Positions 43,539-52,406 are shown, counted from the first letter of the stretch. The stretch: DNA of 58,046 nucleotides from an uncultured Lachnospiraceae bacterium (GCA_947172705.1 CAMWCA010000017.1:1-58046), one strand, 5' to 3'. The notes: generated from the letters alone by a model not told the origin. Program-made: numbers and translations.

Positions 43539-43913
43539 CTAGTCCTCCTCATACAATAGTGTCAATAAGCCAATCAATTTATCAAGGGATATGCCGCTGG
43601 TGCGGGCTATTTCTATCGCCTCATTAAAGCAACCCTCTATCCTTTTTTGCTGTTCCTCCAAATAAAAATCCTGATTTTGGGCAGATACATAACAGCCCTT
43701 CCCCGCCGTGGTTTCAATAAAGCCATCTTCCTGCAAAATGTCATACGCCTTTTGTACGGTTAAGACACTGATCTGCAGCGATTTTGCCAGGGAACGGATC
43801 GAAGGAAGCGCTTCCCCGGCTTTCAGCTCGCCGCTCATAATCTGTGCTTTCATCTGTGACACAATCTGCTCGTATAGAGGACGACTTACCTTATTACTCA
43901 CAACAATCTCCAA
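43539..43913 (-). CDS. GntR family regulator, YtrA subfamily
   Basis: 124 aa. The winged helix (PLYEQIVSQMKAQIMSGELK, then ALPSIRSLAKSLQISVLTVQ) is followed by a short two-helix tail of about 45 residues, the YtrA-subfamily architecture. The TTG at 43913 follows GGGAGG at good spacing; a longer ATG frame would cover the promoter. Autoregulation is likely because a dyad overlaps its -10. Confidence 0.9.
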   Translation of the reverse strand: MEIVVSNKVSRPLYEQIVSQMKAQIMSGELKAGEALPSIRSLAKSLQISVLTVQKAYDILQEDGFIETTAGKGCYVSAQNQDFYLEEQQKRIEGCFNEAIEIARTSGISLDKLIGLLTLLYEED

Positions 43914-43937
43914 ACCGCAGCCTCCCTTTCGTTTATA

Positions 43938-43962
43938 ACTGTATTGTTTTAACAAGTACAGT
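43938..43962. promoter_or_regulatory. YtrA-type operator
   Basis: ACTGTA at the left and TACAGT at the right flank a 13-bp AT-rich centre with further TTGTT/AACAA symmetry. It overlaps the -10 of the GntR promoter. The form resembles known YtrA-subfamily operators. Confidence 0.6.
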
Positions 43963-43988
43963 ATATAACGCTGTAATGCAGCTGTCAA
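43960..43988 (-). promoter_or_regulatory. Promoter of the GntR-ABC operon
   Basis: On the minus strand TTGACA (43988-43983) and TATACT (43965-43960) are 17 bp apart, near consensus. Transcription diverges from the TetR promoter 50 bp away. Confidence 0.8.
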
Positions 43989-44040
43989 GATATCTATGAT
44001 TTAAGCATTACAAAATTAGGCGAAATTTTCTGTAAAGTTC

Positions 44041-44069
44041 TTGACAATATTCAAATGGCAATATAAAAT
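44041..44069 (+). promoter_or_regulatory. Promoter of the TetR gene
   Basis: TTGACA (44041-44046) and TAAAAT (44064-44069) with 17-bp spacing. The TetR operator overlaps the -10. Confidence 0.75.
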
Positions 44070-44087
44070 TAAGCACGTGCTTAATTT
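44066..44087. promoter_or_regulatory. Perfect 22-bp palindrome, TetR operator
   Basis: AAATTAAGCAC followed directly by its exact complement GTGCTTAATTT. It spans the -10 and the likely start of transcription, 14 bp ahead of the start codon, so binding would repress the regulator's own operon. Confidence 0.8.
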
Positions 44088-44100
44088 GTGGAGGTTATTT

Positions 44101-44673
44101 ATGGATAAGGGAGATGAAAGAAAAAAGCAGCTTTTACAGGTTGCACTGGATGTTTTTATAGAAAAAGGTTACTACGGTACAAGTACGCGCGAAATTGCAA
44201 GAAGAGCCGGTGTCAGTTCCGGCTTGTTATTTCACTATTTCAGCAATAAGGAAAGTATTTATCTTGAACTGATAAAGATCGGTGTTGAAGAAATGAAAAT
44301 AGATACAGAAATTGCAATGAAAGCACCTTGCGAATACCTTTTTCAGACCATGAATAATATATTTGAACAGCTGGAAAGCAATCCCTCATTTGGGAAGATG
44401 TTTGTGTTTATGGATAATGTCCAATATACAACCGTTAATGATAAAGAAATAGAGTCGCTTTTAAAATCAACAGATATTTGCAGTCAGTGGATTCCTGTGA
44501 TTTTAGAAGGGCAACGGCGCGGCGAGTTTCGAGCAGGTAATTCTCATTCGTTATGTGCCGCTATTTTGGGGGCTGTACAGGGAATCGCACAGGAAAAAGT
44601 CAGAATCCCCAGCACACCCTTGCCAGAGATCGATTGGCTTATGGATATATTACGGAAAGGTGAACGAAAATAG
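44101..44673 (+). CDS. TetR family transcriptional regulator
   Basis: 190 aa. DNA-binding domain: LLQVALDVFIEKGYYGTSTR, EIARRAGVSSGLLFHYFSNK, typical TetR helix-turn-helix. The C-terminal 130 residues form a helical ligand-binding domain that matches no specific drug-binding subfamily. ATG at 44101 follows GGAGG at 5-6 nt; a longer frame reads through the operator. Likely controls itself and the hydrolase gene 16 bp downstream. Confidence 0.88.
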   Translation: MDKGDERKKQLLQVALDVFIEKGYYGTSTREIARRAGVSSGLLFHYFSNKESIYLELIKIGVEEMKIDTEIAMKAPCEYLFQTMNNIFEQLESNPSFGKMFVFMDNVQYTTVNDKEIESLLKSTDICSQWIPVILEGQRRGEFRAGNSHSLCAAILGAVQGIAQEKVRIPSTPLPEIDWLMDILRKGERK

Positions 44674-44689
44674 ATAATACGGTGATGTT

Positions 44690-45718
44690 ATGAAAACAAA
44701 AAATTATGATAATATATTTGATGAATATATTCGGGGAAAAAAGATTTATGAAAGCGCAGTCCTGATTGAAAAAGGAACCGGAGAAACTATATTCTCAAAG
44801 GCTTATGGAGGAAAAGATACGGATAGTCCAATGATAGCGGCAAGCATAACAAAAATGTTTACTGCTGCATGTATTTTTATTCTCATTCAACAAGGTTATA
44901 TAACACTGAATGACAATCTGCTAAATTTTTATGAACCTGCTTATCTGAAGGGTTTGCATTTTTATAAAGGTAAAGATTATTCTTATGATTTGAAAATATC
45001 TGATTTACTCTGCCAAACAAGCGGATTGGCAGATATATATGAGGAGGGGAAAAACAGTCTCAAAAAACAAGCTATTCTTTCAGATACCTTTATTACCTTC
45101 GACAGAAATATTGCTTTAACGAAAGAAAAAGAAGCTCATTTTCCACCCAATTACAAAAACAACGCCCACTATGCAGATATTAACTATAATATATTAGGCG
45201 ATATTATCGAAAAAGTCACGAAATGCTCATTAGAAAAGGTGTTTCAAAAATACATATTTTCAAAAATAAATATGACTAAAACCTACCTGCCTGTTTCGGA
45301 AAAAGAATATATACCTATGGTTTACTATGGAGATAAACAGTTATACAGACCGCAATTCATAATGTGTAGTAAAGCAAGCGGCGGTTGTATTACTTCTATA
45401 AGAGATTTAATGATATTTATACAGGCGTTTTTTCATGGAGAACTTTTTGACAAAAAATTTCTCCATTCGAAACCGTATAAGAAATTGCAGCTATCTATGT
45501 TTCCTATCCATTATGGAAGCGGCTATATGCGGATAAAAATGGGCGGATTTTCCACTTCCTTTTTGGGGAAAGGCGATTTGACAGGTCATAGCGGATCAAC
45601 CGGCTCATTTGCATTTTATTATCCTGACAAAGAGTTATTTTTTGTTGGGGATTTTAATCAAATGAAATATCCTGCACTGCCTGTAAGGTTTGTGATGCAG
45701 CTTGCCATGTTTTCATAA
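44690..45718 (+). CDS. Serine hydrolase, beta-lactamase/transpeptidase-like (class C fold)
   Basis: 342 aa. The SxxK motif is SITK near residue 53, in MIAASITKMFTAACIFIL; the Tyr-containing second motif region reads HYADINYNILGDIIEKV (YAD where YSN is usual), and the third motif is GHSGSTGSFAFY (HSG). No signal peptide is visible, so it is probably cytoplasmic. These enzymes act as esterases or D-aminopeptidases more often than as true beta-lactamases. Co-transcribed with tetR. Confidence 0.82.
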   Translation: MKTKNYDNIFDEYIRGKKIYESAVLIEKGTGETIFSKAYGGKDTDSPMIAASITKMFTAACIFILIQQGYITLNDNLLNFYEPAYLKGLHFYKGKDYSYDLKISDLLCQTSGLADIYEEGKNSLKKQAILSDTFITFDRNIALTKEKEAHFPPNYKNNAHYADINYNILGDIIEKVTKCSLEKVFQKYIFSKINMTKTYLPVSEKEYIPMVYYGDKQLYRPQFIMCSKASGGCITSIRDLMIFIQAFFHGELFDKKFLHSKPYKKLQLSMFPIHYGSGYMRIKMGGFSTSFLGKGDLTGHSGSTGSFAFYYPDKELFFVGDFNQMKYPALPVRFVMQLAMFS

Positions 45719-45758
45719 AAAAATGGCAATACCTGGCTGTCTTCTATAAATGATCTGC

Positions 45759-46514
45759 TCAGGAAAATATTTTTTTCTTTCCATTGATTGTAACTAACGC
45801 ATAAGAACACAAAATCAGAATTACGGTTGTAACTATATTCCCCCAAATATTATCGTTCACAACATATATGCCCGACAAAGAATTTACAATACAATGAAAT
45901 AATACACAAAGCCATACGCTGCCCGTAATTTTCCGGATACCTGCCAGGGCAAAGCCTAAGCCTAAAACATTGACTCCAAATGCAAGATAATTATGCCCAT
46001 ATTGACCTACCCCCTGTATGTAAAACAGCGGTAAATGCCACAACCACCAAATGACGCTGACCATAATAGTTGCCACCGTATAGGAATGCTCCTTCTCCAA
46101 TTCCGGTTGAAGAATATACCGCCATCCCGCTTCTTCCAAGCCGCCGCCAAACAACATCATGGGCATCATAACAATAATTGCAAAAAGCGGCGCCCCGTTT
46201 TCATACCCGGAAACAACACATTGCGGCAAAATAAATACAATTCCCAAAATCGCTACCATAATATAAGAAAAAACGCTGTGTTTCAAATCAAAAATATGTT
46301 TCAGCCAATCTTTAACACCCTTAATACCATCATTTTTCCTTAACGCCAAAAACGAAGCGATCGTAGGCGACCACCCGCCTAACAGATATGGAATAAATAA
46401 CACATAATGATCATCCACAGCAATCCCATTCAAACTGCATATTACACATATTCCCCAGCAAACCAACATGATTAAAAATGTATAACACAAATAATTCTTA
46501 CTTAATTTACTCAT
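45759..46514 (-). CDS. CPBP family intramembrane metalloprotease
   Basis: 251 aa with about seven transmembrane segments. All family motifs are present: GGLEEAGWRYILQPELEK (EExxxR), SVIWWLWHLPLFY and VLFHCIVN. Eukaryotic homologues (Rce1) cleave prenylated proteins; bacterial ones include bacteriocin-immunity proteins. Convergent with the serine hydrolase gene; its promoter abuts the foldback element region. Confidence 0.85.
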   Translation of the reverse strand: MSKLSKNYLCYTFLIMLVCWGICVICSLNGIAVDDHYVLFIPYLLGGWSPTIASFLALRKNDGIKGVKDWLKHIFDLKHSVFSYIMVAILGIVFILPQCVVSGYENGAPLFAIIVMMPMMLFGGGLEEAGWRYILQPELEKEHSYTVATIMVSVIWWLWHLPLFYIQGVGQYGHNYLAFGVNVLGLGFALAGIRKITGSVWLCVLFHCIVNSLSGIYVVNDNIWGNIVTTVILILCSYALVTINGKKKIFS

Positions 46515-46546
46515 TCCATTTTCCCTCTACCTTTCATTTCCTTCTG

Positions 46547-46552
46547 ATTATA
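46547..46552 (-). promoter_or_regulatory. Extended -10 promoter of the CPBP protease gene
   Basis: On the minus strand GTGATATAAT gives TG-n-TATAAT with the hexamer at 46552-46547. A clear -35 is lacking. It would give a leader of about 25 nt before the ATG at 46514. Confidence 0.5.
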
Positions 46553-46616
46553 TCACCTCCACTCTCTACTCGCTACTATAACCAGCGCGTTACGTCTGAA
46601 AATTACAGCTTGGAAC

Positions 46617-46906
46617 GCGGCATTCAGTCAGGGGGAACCGCATAGCATACCGGTGATTGCGCGCATGGGTTCAGCGCCTTGGCGAGAAATCGGTCATTTC
46701 ACTTATGGAATGGTTGAATATCCAGGGTGATTCCGCCACGGACGGCGGAATCAGGCGTTCTGCGGCATGGACGCCGCTGAACGCCGACCCGTCCAGTTTA
46801 AAACACCCTCCTCCATTCCATTAGTGAAATCCGATTTCGAGACCCGCGCTGAACCCATGCGCGCAATCATTGGTATGCTATGCGGTTCCCCCTGACTGAA
46901 TGCCGC
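46617..46906. repeat. 290-bp foldback element (long inverted repeat with internal hairpins)
   Basis: The arms are 46617-46713 and 46813-46906. The outer 61 bp of each arm (46617-46677 and 46846-46906) match at 59 positions; the inner parts agree apart from small gaps. The 99-bp centre holds two further stems: GATTCCGCC/GGCGGAATC (46729-46752) and a 12-pair stem with one mismatch, GGCGTTC-T-GCGGC / GCCGC-T-GAACGCC (46754-46785); AGGGT/ACCCT (46724-46728, 46805-46809) closes both. No coding frame of note. It begins 35 bp after the malG stop. It may be a MITE-like mobile repeat or a structured RNA; no target duplication is evident. Confidence 0.85.
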
Positions 46907-46941
46907 CCTCCTGCTCACTTAAACCCTAACGCCTGCCAGCC

Positions 46942-47781
46942 TTACCCTTTTACCGCTCCCTCCGCAATCCCATTCACCATATTTTTCACAAGGCAAAAGT
47001 ACAAAATAACGATAGGAACCGCAATAAACACGCTCCCCGCCGCAAAACGTGCAAACTCTGTCTCATCAAGGCTCATAAGCCCCACTGCCACCGTATAAAG
47101 ATTTTTCTCCTTCAAAAGCAATTTAGGCAGGATAAAATCGCTCCATGGCCACGTAAAGGAAGTAAGCGCAGTATAGACAATGATCGGCTTGGATAACGGC
47201 AGATTGATCCTGGTAAAGATCTGAAAATTGGTAGCCCCGTCAATTTTTGCCGCCTCATCGATGGATCTGGGTATGGTATCAAAAAAACCTTTCTGAGTCA
47301 GATACCCCATGGGCGCGCCGGAGGCATAGATCAGAATCAGCCCTCCAAGATGATTGATCAGACCAAACTGGGTCATCAAAAGATAGACCACCGTCATTCC
47401 CATAAAAGAGGGAAACATCCCCAGCACCATCGTGGTCTTCATCATGGGCTTTCGCATGCGGAAGTTAAAACGCGACATGGTATACGCCGTCAATATGGTC
47501 AAAAAGGTTCCCAGCGCACAGCTCCCCGCCGCGATCAGCAGAGTATTCATAAACCATTTGGGGTAATTATACATTGCGGTATCCGTAAACAGCTTCACAA
47601 AGGAAGCCGTACTGTACTGGCTGGGAAAAAATCCGTCAAAAGAATAAATACTTCCCGACTTTGAAAAAGAAGCCAGAATCAGCCAAAGGCACGGAAAAAA
47701 GAACACAAAAGCCACCGCCAGCAGGATCAAATAGGTAATCGTGGTATCCAGTATTTTTCCAACACTCACATTTTTTCTCAT
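46942..47781 (-). CDS. MalG-like carbohydrate ABC transporter permease
   Basis: 279 aa with six transmembrane segments. The cytoplasmic EAA loop is SIDEAAKIDGATNFQIFTRI, and the terminus AEGAVKG is usual for MalG-type permeases. It pairs with the MalF-like subunit, whose stop overlaps this start by four bases. Last gene of the glucan operon. Confidence 0.93.
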   Translation of the reverse strand: MRKNVSVGKILDTTITYLILLAVAFVFFFPCLWLILASFSKSGSIYSFDGFFPSQYSTASFVKLFTDTAMYNYPKWFMNTLLIAAGSCALGTFLTILTAYTMSRFNFRMRKPMMKTTMVLGMFPSFMGMTVVYLLMTQFGLINHLGGLILIYASGAPMGYLTQKGFFDTIPRSIDEAAKIDGATNFQIFTRINLPLSKPIIVYTALTSFTWPWSDFILPKLLLKEKNLYTVAVGLMSLDETEFARFAAGSVFIAVPIVILYFCLVKNMVNGIAEGAVKG

Positions 47782-49097
47782 TGAAAAGTATCCTCCTCTC
47801 GATAGGATGGAGATTTCACATAAATAACCAGAGAAATCAAAGACGTGATCATAAAGATCACCAAACTGATCGCCGCGCCGATGCAGTAATAATTATTATC
47901 AATGGACAGATTGTAGAGCCAGTTGATCAAAAGGTCGGTATCGCTTGCAAGGAAATAGCCGTCCACATATAAACCTCCCCTTAAAAAATAGAAGATACCA
48001 AAATTATTAAAATTCCCGATAAACTGGCTGAGCAAAACCGGCGTGGTGGCAAACAGCATAAAGGGCATCGTCAGCCTCTGAAACTGTTTCCATCTGCCCG
48101 CGCCGTCAATGCGCGCCGCCTCGTACAAAGACATATCCCGGTTTGACAGATGCCCTGTCGCAAGAAGCATGATAGAAGGTACGCTGATCCAGCAGTTCAC
48201 CAGCACGCCAATGCCCCTCGCCATCCACTTGGCGTCCAGATCCAGAAAGCCGGTCGCCATATTTCCGGCATCAGTAATCATCTGATTGATGGGACCCCCA
48301 TAGGAAAACATGAATTTAAACGCCAAAAGCGTGATAAATCCCGGAATCGCATAGGCAAGTATAGGAAACGCACGCCAAAGCGCTTTTCCTTTCACGCATT
48401 CCTTATCCAACAGGAGAGCAAGACCCAGACCCAAAAAGTAATTCAGGATCGTGGACACCACTGCCCAAAGCAGATTCCATCCCAGAATTTTGAAAAAGGT
48501 AGGGGCAAACTGGGAAAGAGCGATCAGCTTTTCAAAATTGGCAGCTCCCACCCAGTCCACCAGCTCCGGGGGAACGATGTCCCCGCCGTAATTTGTGAAC
48601 GCGATCAGAATCATAAAAACAATGGGCAGAACGTTAAACACGCATACCCCCAGCACAGGAAGGATCAGCACCGTTATATAAAATTTCTTATCCATCAACT
48701 GTGCCAGTTCTTCTTTAAAGGACAACGGTCTTTTGCCGCTTTCTACGATCTTCTGGGTATGCCAGGCATCCTTCAGGTTAAGCTGGTACAGATAAAAGAA
48801 AGCCGCCACAATAATCCAGGCAAAGATTCCCATTAACAGCATAATAACGGAATTGTCCCCCACCGTGCCCAGCCATGGATCACCTTTCTGGGTTCCCAGA
48901 GTGAAAAATCCCTGAATATCCCTAAATCCTCTTAAGACCATGTAGGCAATTATGCCAGCCTCCAACAGAAAATATAAAATCCCCTTCCCATAACTGCCGT
49001 ACAAAAACTGTCCTCCGCCCATAACCACTGCCGAAAGCCTTACCTTCCAGCTGCTGCCATGAGCTGCAGATATAAACTTATTCCACTTCTCCTTCAT
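47778..49097 (-). CDS. MalF-like carbohydrate ABC transporter permease
   Basis: 439 aa, long for the family. The first 140 residues hold two or three extra membrane segments (VVMGGGQFLYGSYGKGILYF; IMLLMGIFAWIIVAAFFYLY) as in MalF-type maltose permeases. The core has the EAA loop SLYEAARIDGAGRWKQFQRL. Together with MalG it forms the channel; no cognate ATPase gene is present, so a shared MsmX/MalK-type ATPase from elsewhere must drive it. Confidence 0.93.
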   Translation of the reverse strand: MKEKWNKFISAAHGSSWKVRLSAVVMGGGQFLYGSYGKGILYFLLEAGIIAYMVLRGFRDIQGFFTLGTQKGDPWLGTVGDNSVIMLLMGIFAWIIVAAFFYLYQLNLKDAWHTQKIVESGKRPLSFKEELAQLMDKKFYITVLILPVLGVCVFNVLPIVFMILIAFTNYGGDIVPPELVDWVGAANFEKLIALSQFAPTFFKILGWNLLWAVVSTILNYFLGLGLALLLDKECVKGKALWRAFPILAYAIPGFITLLAFKFMFSYGGPINQMITDAGNMATGFLDLDAKWMARGIGVLVNCWISVPSIMLLATGHLSNRDMSLYEAARIDGAGRWKQFQRLTMPFMLFATTPVLLSQFIGNFNNFGIFYFLRGGLYVDGYFLASDTDLLINWLYNLSIDNNYYCIGAAISLVIFMITSLISLVIYVKSPSYREEDTFQ

Positions 49098-49124
49098 CCT
49101 TTTTTGCTCCTCCCCACTGCCTTC

Positions 49125-50630
49125 CTATTTTAATGTGAAAATAGCGTCATAGATCTGCTGGTCTACCCCTTCAAGCCCCTTCTTCATAGCGTCTAAATCT
49201 GTGTATTTTTTCTCCCCTTCAGGTCTGAAAGCATCCTTTGCAAGGTCAATAAAGAAGGTCTCCCCCGGCGTCCAGATCTGGCTTACTTCCTTGATGGAGG
49301 GCATCAGTACAATATTTCCGGCTTCCAGATTATTATATAAAAGCTGTGAGGTGCCTCCTGCCGTATCCGCCGCATCATTCCTTGCCGGAGCGATCCCCAA
49401 TAACTCGCTCCTTCTCACCATCATGTCATAGCTGGTGGCAAATTCCACAAATGCCAGACAGGCATTGGGATGTTTGGTATAGGCGCTGATGGCATATCCA
49501 TTGACTCCGCCCATGGACTTTGTGTCAACAAAGGATGCCCCTTCCTCCGTCAGATCTCCGCTTTCCGGCAATGCAGGCAATGTGGTCATAACCAGATTCT
49601 CCTCCGCCTTTGCCCTTGCCTCGTCTTTTGAAAGCCCCTCTTCCTCATACACCAGGATCATCTCCTCCAGAAAGGTGGAATACATATCCGGCGTGGTGAT
49701 GGTTGCAAAGTAGGTTCCGTCTGCCAGTTTACTATAAGCATTGGTGGTGATGGAATCATCAATGCACTCTTCATTCATGGTACTGGCAAGCTGGCTTAAC
49801 ACCCACGCTCCTTTTTCTGCTTCTCCTGCTGAAAATCCAATATCTGCGGGTTCCGTATTGTTATTTCCAAAAATATATCCGCCGTATGTAAATAGAAAAC
49901 CGCTGGAAAAATAAACGTCAAACAAAGACTTCATGTAGCCATACTGGCTGCTGTTTTCTCCGTGACGGCGGACAGACCAGGCGTACATAGCATTCCAGTT
50001 TTCAGCCATATCCGGGATCTTGTTTCCATTTTCATCCCAGGCTGTCTCCCAATCTTCGGGCAAAAGATCTTTCCGATAATACAGCATAGGCGCCTGCACG
50101 TTCACAGGAACCCCGCAGGTATAAACGGTTCCCTCAAGATCGATCCGGTAAGCAGCCCATGCAGTTTCAGGAACCTGTGCAAAACATTCCATTTTCTCCA
50201 CCGGAAGCGGATAAATATGCTTTCCTTCCGCATACTGCATGATAATATCATTTGCCTGATAAAGGACATCCGGACCATACCCATAAGGTCCGTCATTGGC
50301 AAGATCCAGATACTGATCCATATTGGCGTCCACCGCCTTAATACCATACTCTGCATACTTCTCATTAAAAGCCTCGATCAATTCTGCAAAATATCCCTTG
50401 GAAACGGCGGTATCATTTTCCAGCACCTGTATGGTCACATCACGCTCCAATTCCCCATTAAATACGGTATTGACAACACTGGGCTGTTCCGTTTCCCGGC
50501 TGTCCTGCCCATTCTGTCCGCCCTGCTCACTCTGCACAGTCTGGGCGCCTTCTCCATCCTTTCCGCAGCCTGTAAATATTCCCACACATAAACATACCGC
50601 CATGCCTAATGCAATGCTTTTCTTTTTCAT
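49125..50630 (-). CDS. Extracellular solute-binding lipoprotein (maltodextrin type)
   Basis: 501 aa. The signal peptide ends in a lipobox, GIFTGCGKD, followed by a Gly/Gln/Glu spacer and a family 1 (MalE-like) binding domain (YRKDLLPEDWETAWDENGNK, GGVNGYAISAYTKHPNACLA). The 512-residue frame is trimmed to the ATG at 50630, which has GGAGG at proper spacing. Long for MalE (usually near 400). Leader bases AAAACGCTT through GGAATGGAGGAAAA match those of the starch-binding lipoprotein gene at 54560. Confidence 0.92.
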   Translation of the reverse strand: MKKKSIALGMAVCLCVGIFTGCGKDGEGAQTVQSEQGGQNGQDSRETEQPSVVNTVFNGELERDVTIQVLENDTAVSKGYFAELIEAFNEKYAEYGIKAVDANMDQYLDLANDGPYGYGPDVLYQANDIIMQYAEGKHIYPLPVEKMECFAQVPETAWAAYRIDLEGTVYTCGVPVNVQAPMLYYRKDLLPEDWETAWDENGNKIPDMAENWNAMYAWSVRRHGENSSQYGYMKSLFDVYFSSGFLFTYGGYIFGNNNTEPADIGFSAGEAEKGAWVLSQLASTMNEECIDDSITTNAYSKLADGTYFATITTPDMYSTFLEEMILVYEEEGLSKDEARAKAEENLVMTTLPALPESGDLTEEGASFVDTKSMGGVNGYAISAYTKHPNACLAFVEFATSYDMMVRRSELLGIAPARNDAADTAGGTSQLLYNNLEAGNIVLMPSIKEVSQIWTPGETFFIDLAKDAFRPEGEKKYTDLDAMKKGLEGVDQQIYDAIFTLK

Positions 50631-50696
50631 ATTTTCCTCCATTCCCAAGCGTTTTACGCTCATTTCAAAGCATTTTACATAAGTCTTATCTTCCTT

Positions 50697-52406
50697 TTAA
50701 GTCTCATCATATTCCGTCAACAAAAAGCCGTTATCATGCAGCTTGTTTTCATATAGATGGCTGACCAGCGCCTTAGTTCCTTCCGAAAGGGATATCTCTT
50801 TTTCTTTCTTTGACAAATTGATTCTAAGGGTGATCTTGCGCTTTTGCCAGCTTCTTTCCACCAACAGCATCTCATCTTCTTCCCCAATATACACGTTTCC
50901 ATATTGTAAGACCTCGTCTGACCGCAGCCCGGTCAGTTCTTTCAAGGTTTTCATGACACTTTCATCCCAGCCGGCTTCGTCCCAGTCAAAGCATCTGCGC
51001 GAATCCGGGTCATATCCCCCCTCCATGCAGATCTCCGTTCCGTAATAAATGCATGGCGCTCCCGGGAAAATGATTTCCAGAGAAAGCGCCGCCAGCAGTT
51101 TGTCCTTGTTTCGGGAAACCTCGGAAAAAAAGCGGTGGGTGTCGTGGGAATCCAAAAGATTCAACATCATAAAATTGACCTGCTCCGTATTCCGCATCAG
51201 ATTACCGTTTAATTTTTCCGCCATCTCCTTTGCTGAGAATTTTTCTCTTGCAAAATAATCAAGACATGCCTTTGTAAAGGAATAATTCATAATACTGTCA
51301 TATTGATCTCCCATCAAATAAGGATACGCGTCATGCCAGTTCTCCCCAATAATAACACAGTTCTTTTTTTCCGCCTTGACTTCCCGCCGGAACCGTCTCC
51401 AGAATTCATGGGAAACCTCATCGGACACATCCAGCCTCCATCCGTCTATGTCCGCCTCCCTGATCCAATAAAGGGCAATATCGATCAGAAAATCCTGCAC
51501 CCCCCGATCCGCCGTATTAAACTTGGGCATATAACTACATGCGGCAAAACACTCATAATTCATTTTTTCCGGCTGGGGAAATGCCCCGTCAATGATAAAC
51601 CAGTTATAGTAGGCAGACTCCCTCCCCTTCTCCAAAACATCCTGAAACTCCGCCATGTTCATACTGCAATGATTAAATACCGCATCTAAAACGATTCGAA
51701 TTCCCTTTTCATGCGCTTTTGATACCAGTTCCTTTACATCTCCCATTGTGCCGAACTGGGGGTCCACTTTTTTATAATTACTGATGTCATATTTATGGTT
51801 TGATATGGATTCAAAAATCGGCGTCAGATAAATTGCATTGACGCCAAGCCCTTTTATATAATCCAGCTTCTGGATAATCCCCTTAATGTCTCCCCCTGCA
51901 AAATTTTTAGGGGTGGGAACATCCCCCCACTGCATTGTAATATAACCTGTATCTTTTTCACAATCCCCCTGATAAAAGCGATCCACAAAAATCTGGTAAA
52001 AAACAGCGCTCCGCATCCATTCAACCACATCCATAACATCATTCCTGTTGATATAGGGCATCTGGAAAAAATTGTAAAACCCTTCTTCAAAGCAATAGTC
52101 CTTTGTGATTCCGTCCTCGCTGTAGAAATAAAGCTTTCCTTTCTCTTCTATCTGGAAAATATATGCCAGACGCACATCCTCCAGCTGCAGCCTGATCTCA
52201 TAATAGTGATACAGCCGGTCACGATAGCATATCTTCATTTTTTCCTGTCTCCGCTTACTTGCAAAATCATATTTGCAGGCATAGATCAAAGATACATTTG
52301 CTTCTTCATCCTCCTTTGCCATGCGCAGACGTAAAATCACTTCTTTTTCTCCACAGGCAAAACAGTAGCGTGAATCCGGAATATGTAAAATTGCGTGTTG
52401 ATTCAT
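50697..52406 (-). CDS. GH13 alpha-glucosidase/neopullulanase-type enzyme
   Basis: 569 aa, no signal peptide, so cytoplasmic. N-terminal beta domain (1-125) resembling the CBM34 module of maltogenic amylases and cyclomaltodextrinases; GH13 barrel follows. Catalytic residues: nucleophile Asp in DGWRLDVSDEVS, acid Glu in IIGENWHDAYPY, third Asp in LLDSHDTHRFF; ADGRLRLDAVFNH region reads RIVLDAVFNHCS. Converts imported maltodextrins or cyclodextrins to maltose and glucose. Start at 52406 follows AAAGGAAA. First gene of the operon with the binding protein and permeases; divergent from the LacI gene. Confidence 0.92.
   Translation of the reverse strand: MNQHAILHIPDSRYCFACGEKEVILRLRMAKEDEEANVSLIYACKYDFASKRRQEKMKICYRDRLYHYYEIRLQLEDVRLAYIFQIEEKGKLYFYSEDGITKDYCFEEGFYNFFQMPYINRNDVMDVVEWMRSAVFYQIFVDRFYQGDCEKDTGYITMQWGDVPTPKNFAGGDIKGIIQKLDYIKGLGVNAIYLTPIFESISNHKYDISNYKKVDPQFGTMGDVKELVSKAHEKGIRIVLDAVFNHCSMNMAEFQDVLEKGRESAYYNWFIIDGAFPQPEKMNYECFAACSYMPKFNTADRGVQDFLIDIALYWIREADIDGWRLDVSDEVSHEFWRRFRREVKAEKKNCVIIGENWHDAYPYLMGDQYDSIMNYSFTKACLDYFAREKFSAKEMAEKLNGNLMRNTEQVNFMMLNLLDSHDTHRFFSEVSRNKDKLLAALSLEIIFPGAPCIYYGTEICMEGGYDPDSRRCFDWDEAGWDESVMKTLKELTGLRSDEVLQYGNVYIGEEDEMLLVERSWQKRKITLRINLSKKEKEISLSEGTKALVSHLYENKLHDNGFLLTEYDET

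Noticed and set aside
46617..46906. Foldback element as a simple terminator
   Set aside because: Arms of about 95 bp and internal hairpins exceed terminator needs and no U-run follows; kept as a separate repeat element.
46617..46906. Foldback element as a CRISPR array or IS
   Set aside because: There are no spaced direct repeats and no transposase gene within or next to it.
51680..51710. TTCGAATTCC string resembling a tRNA T-arm
   Set aside because: It lies within the GH13 coding sequence and no cloverleaf can be formed around it.
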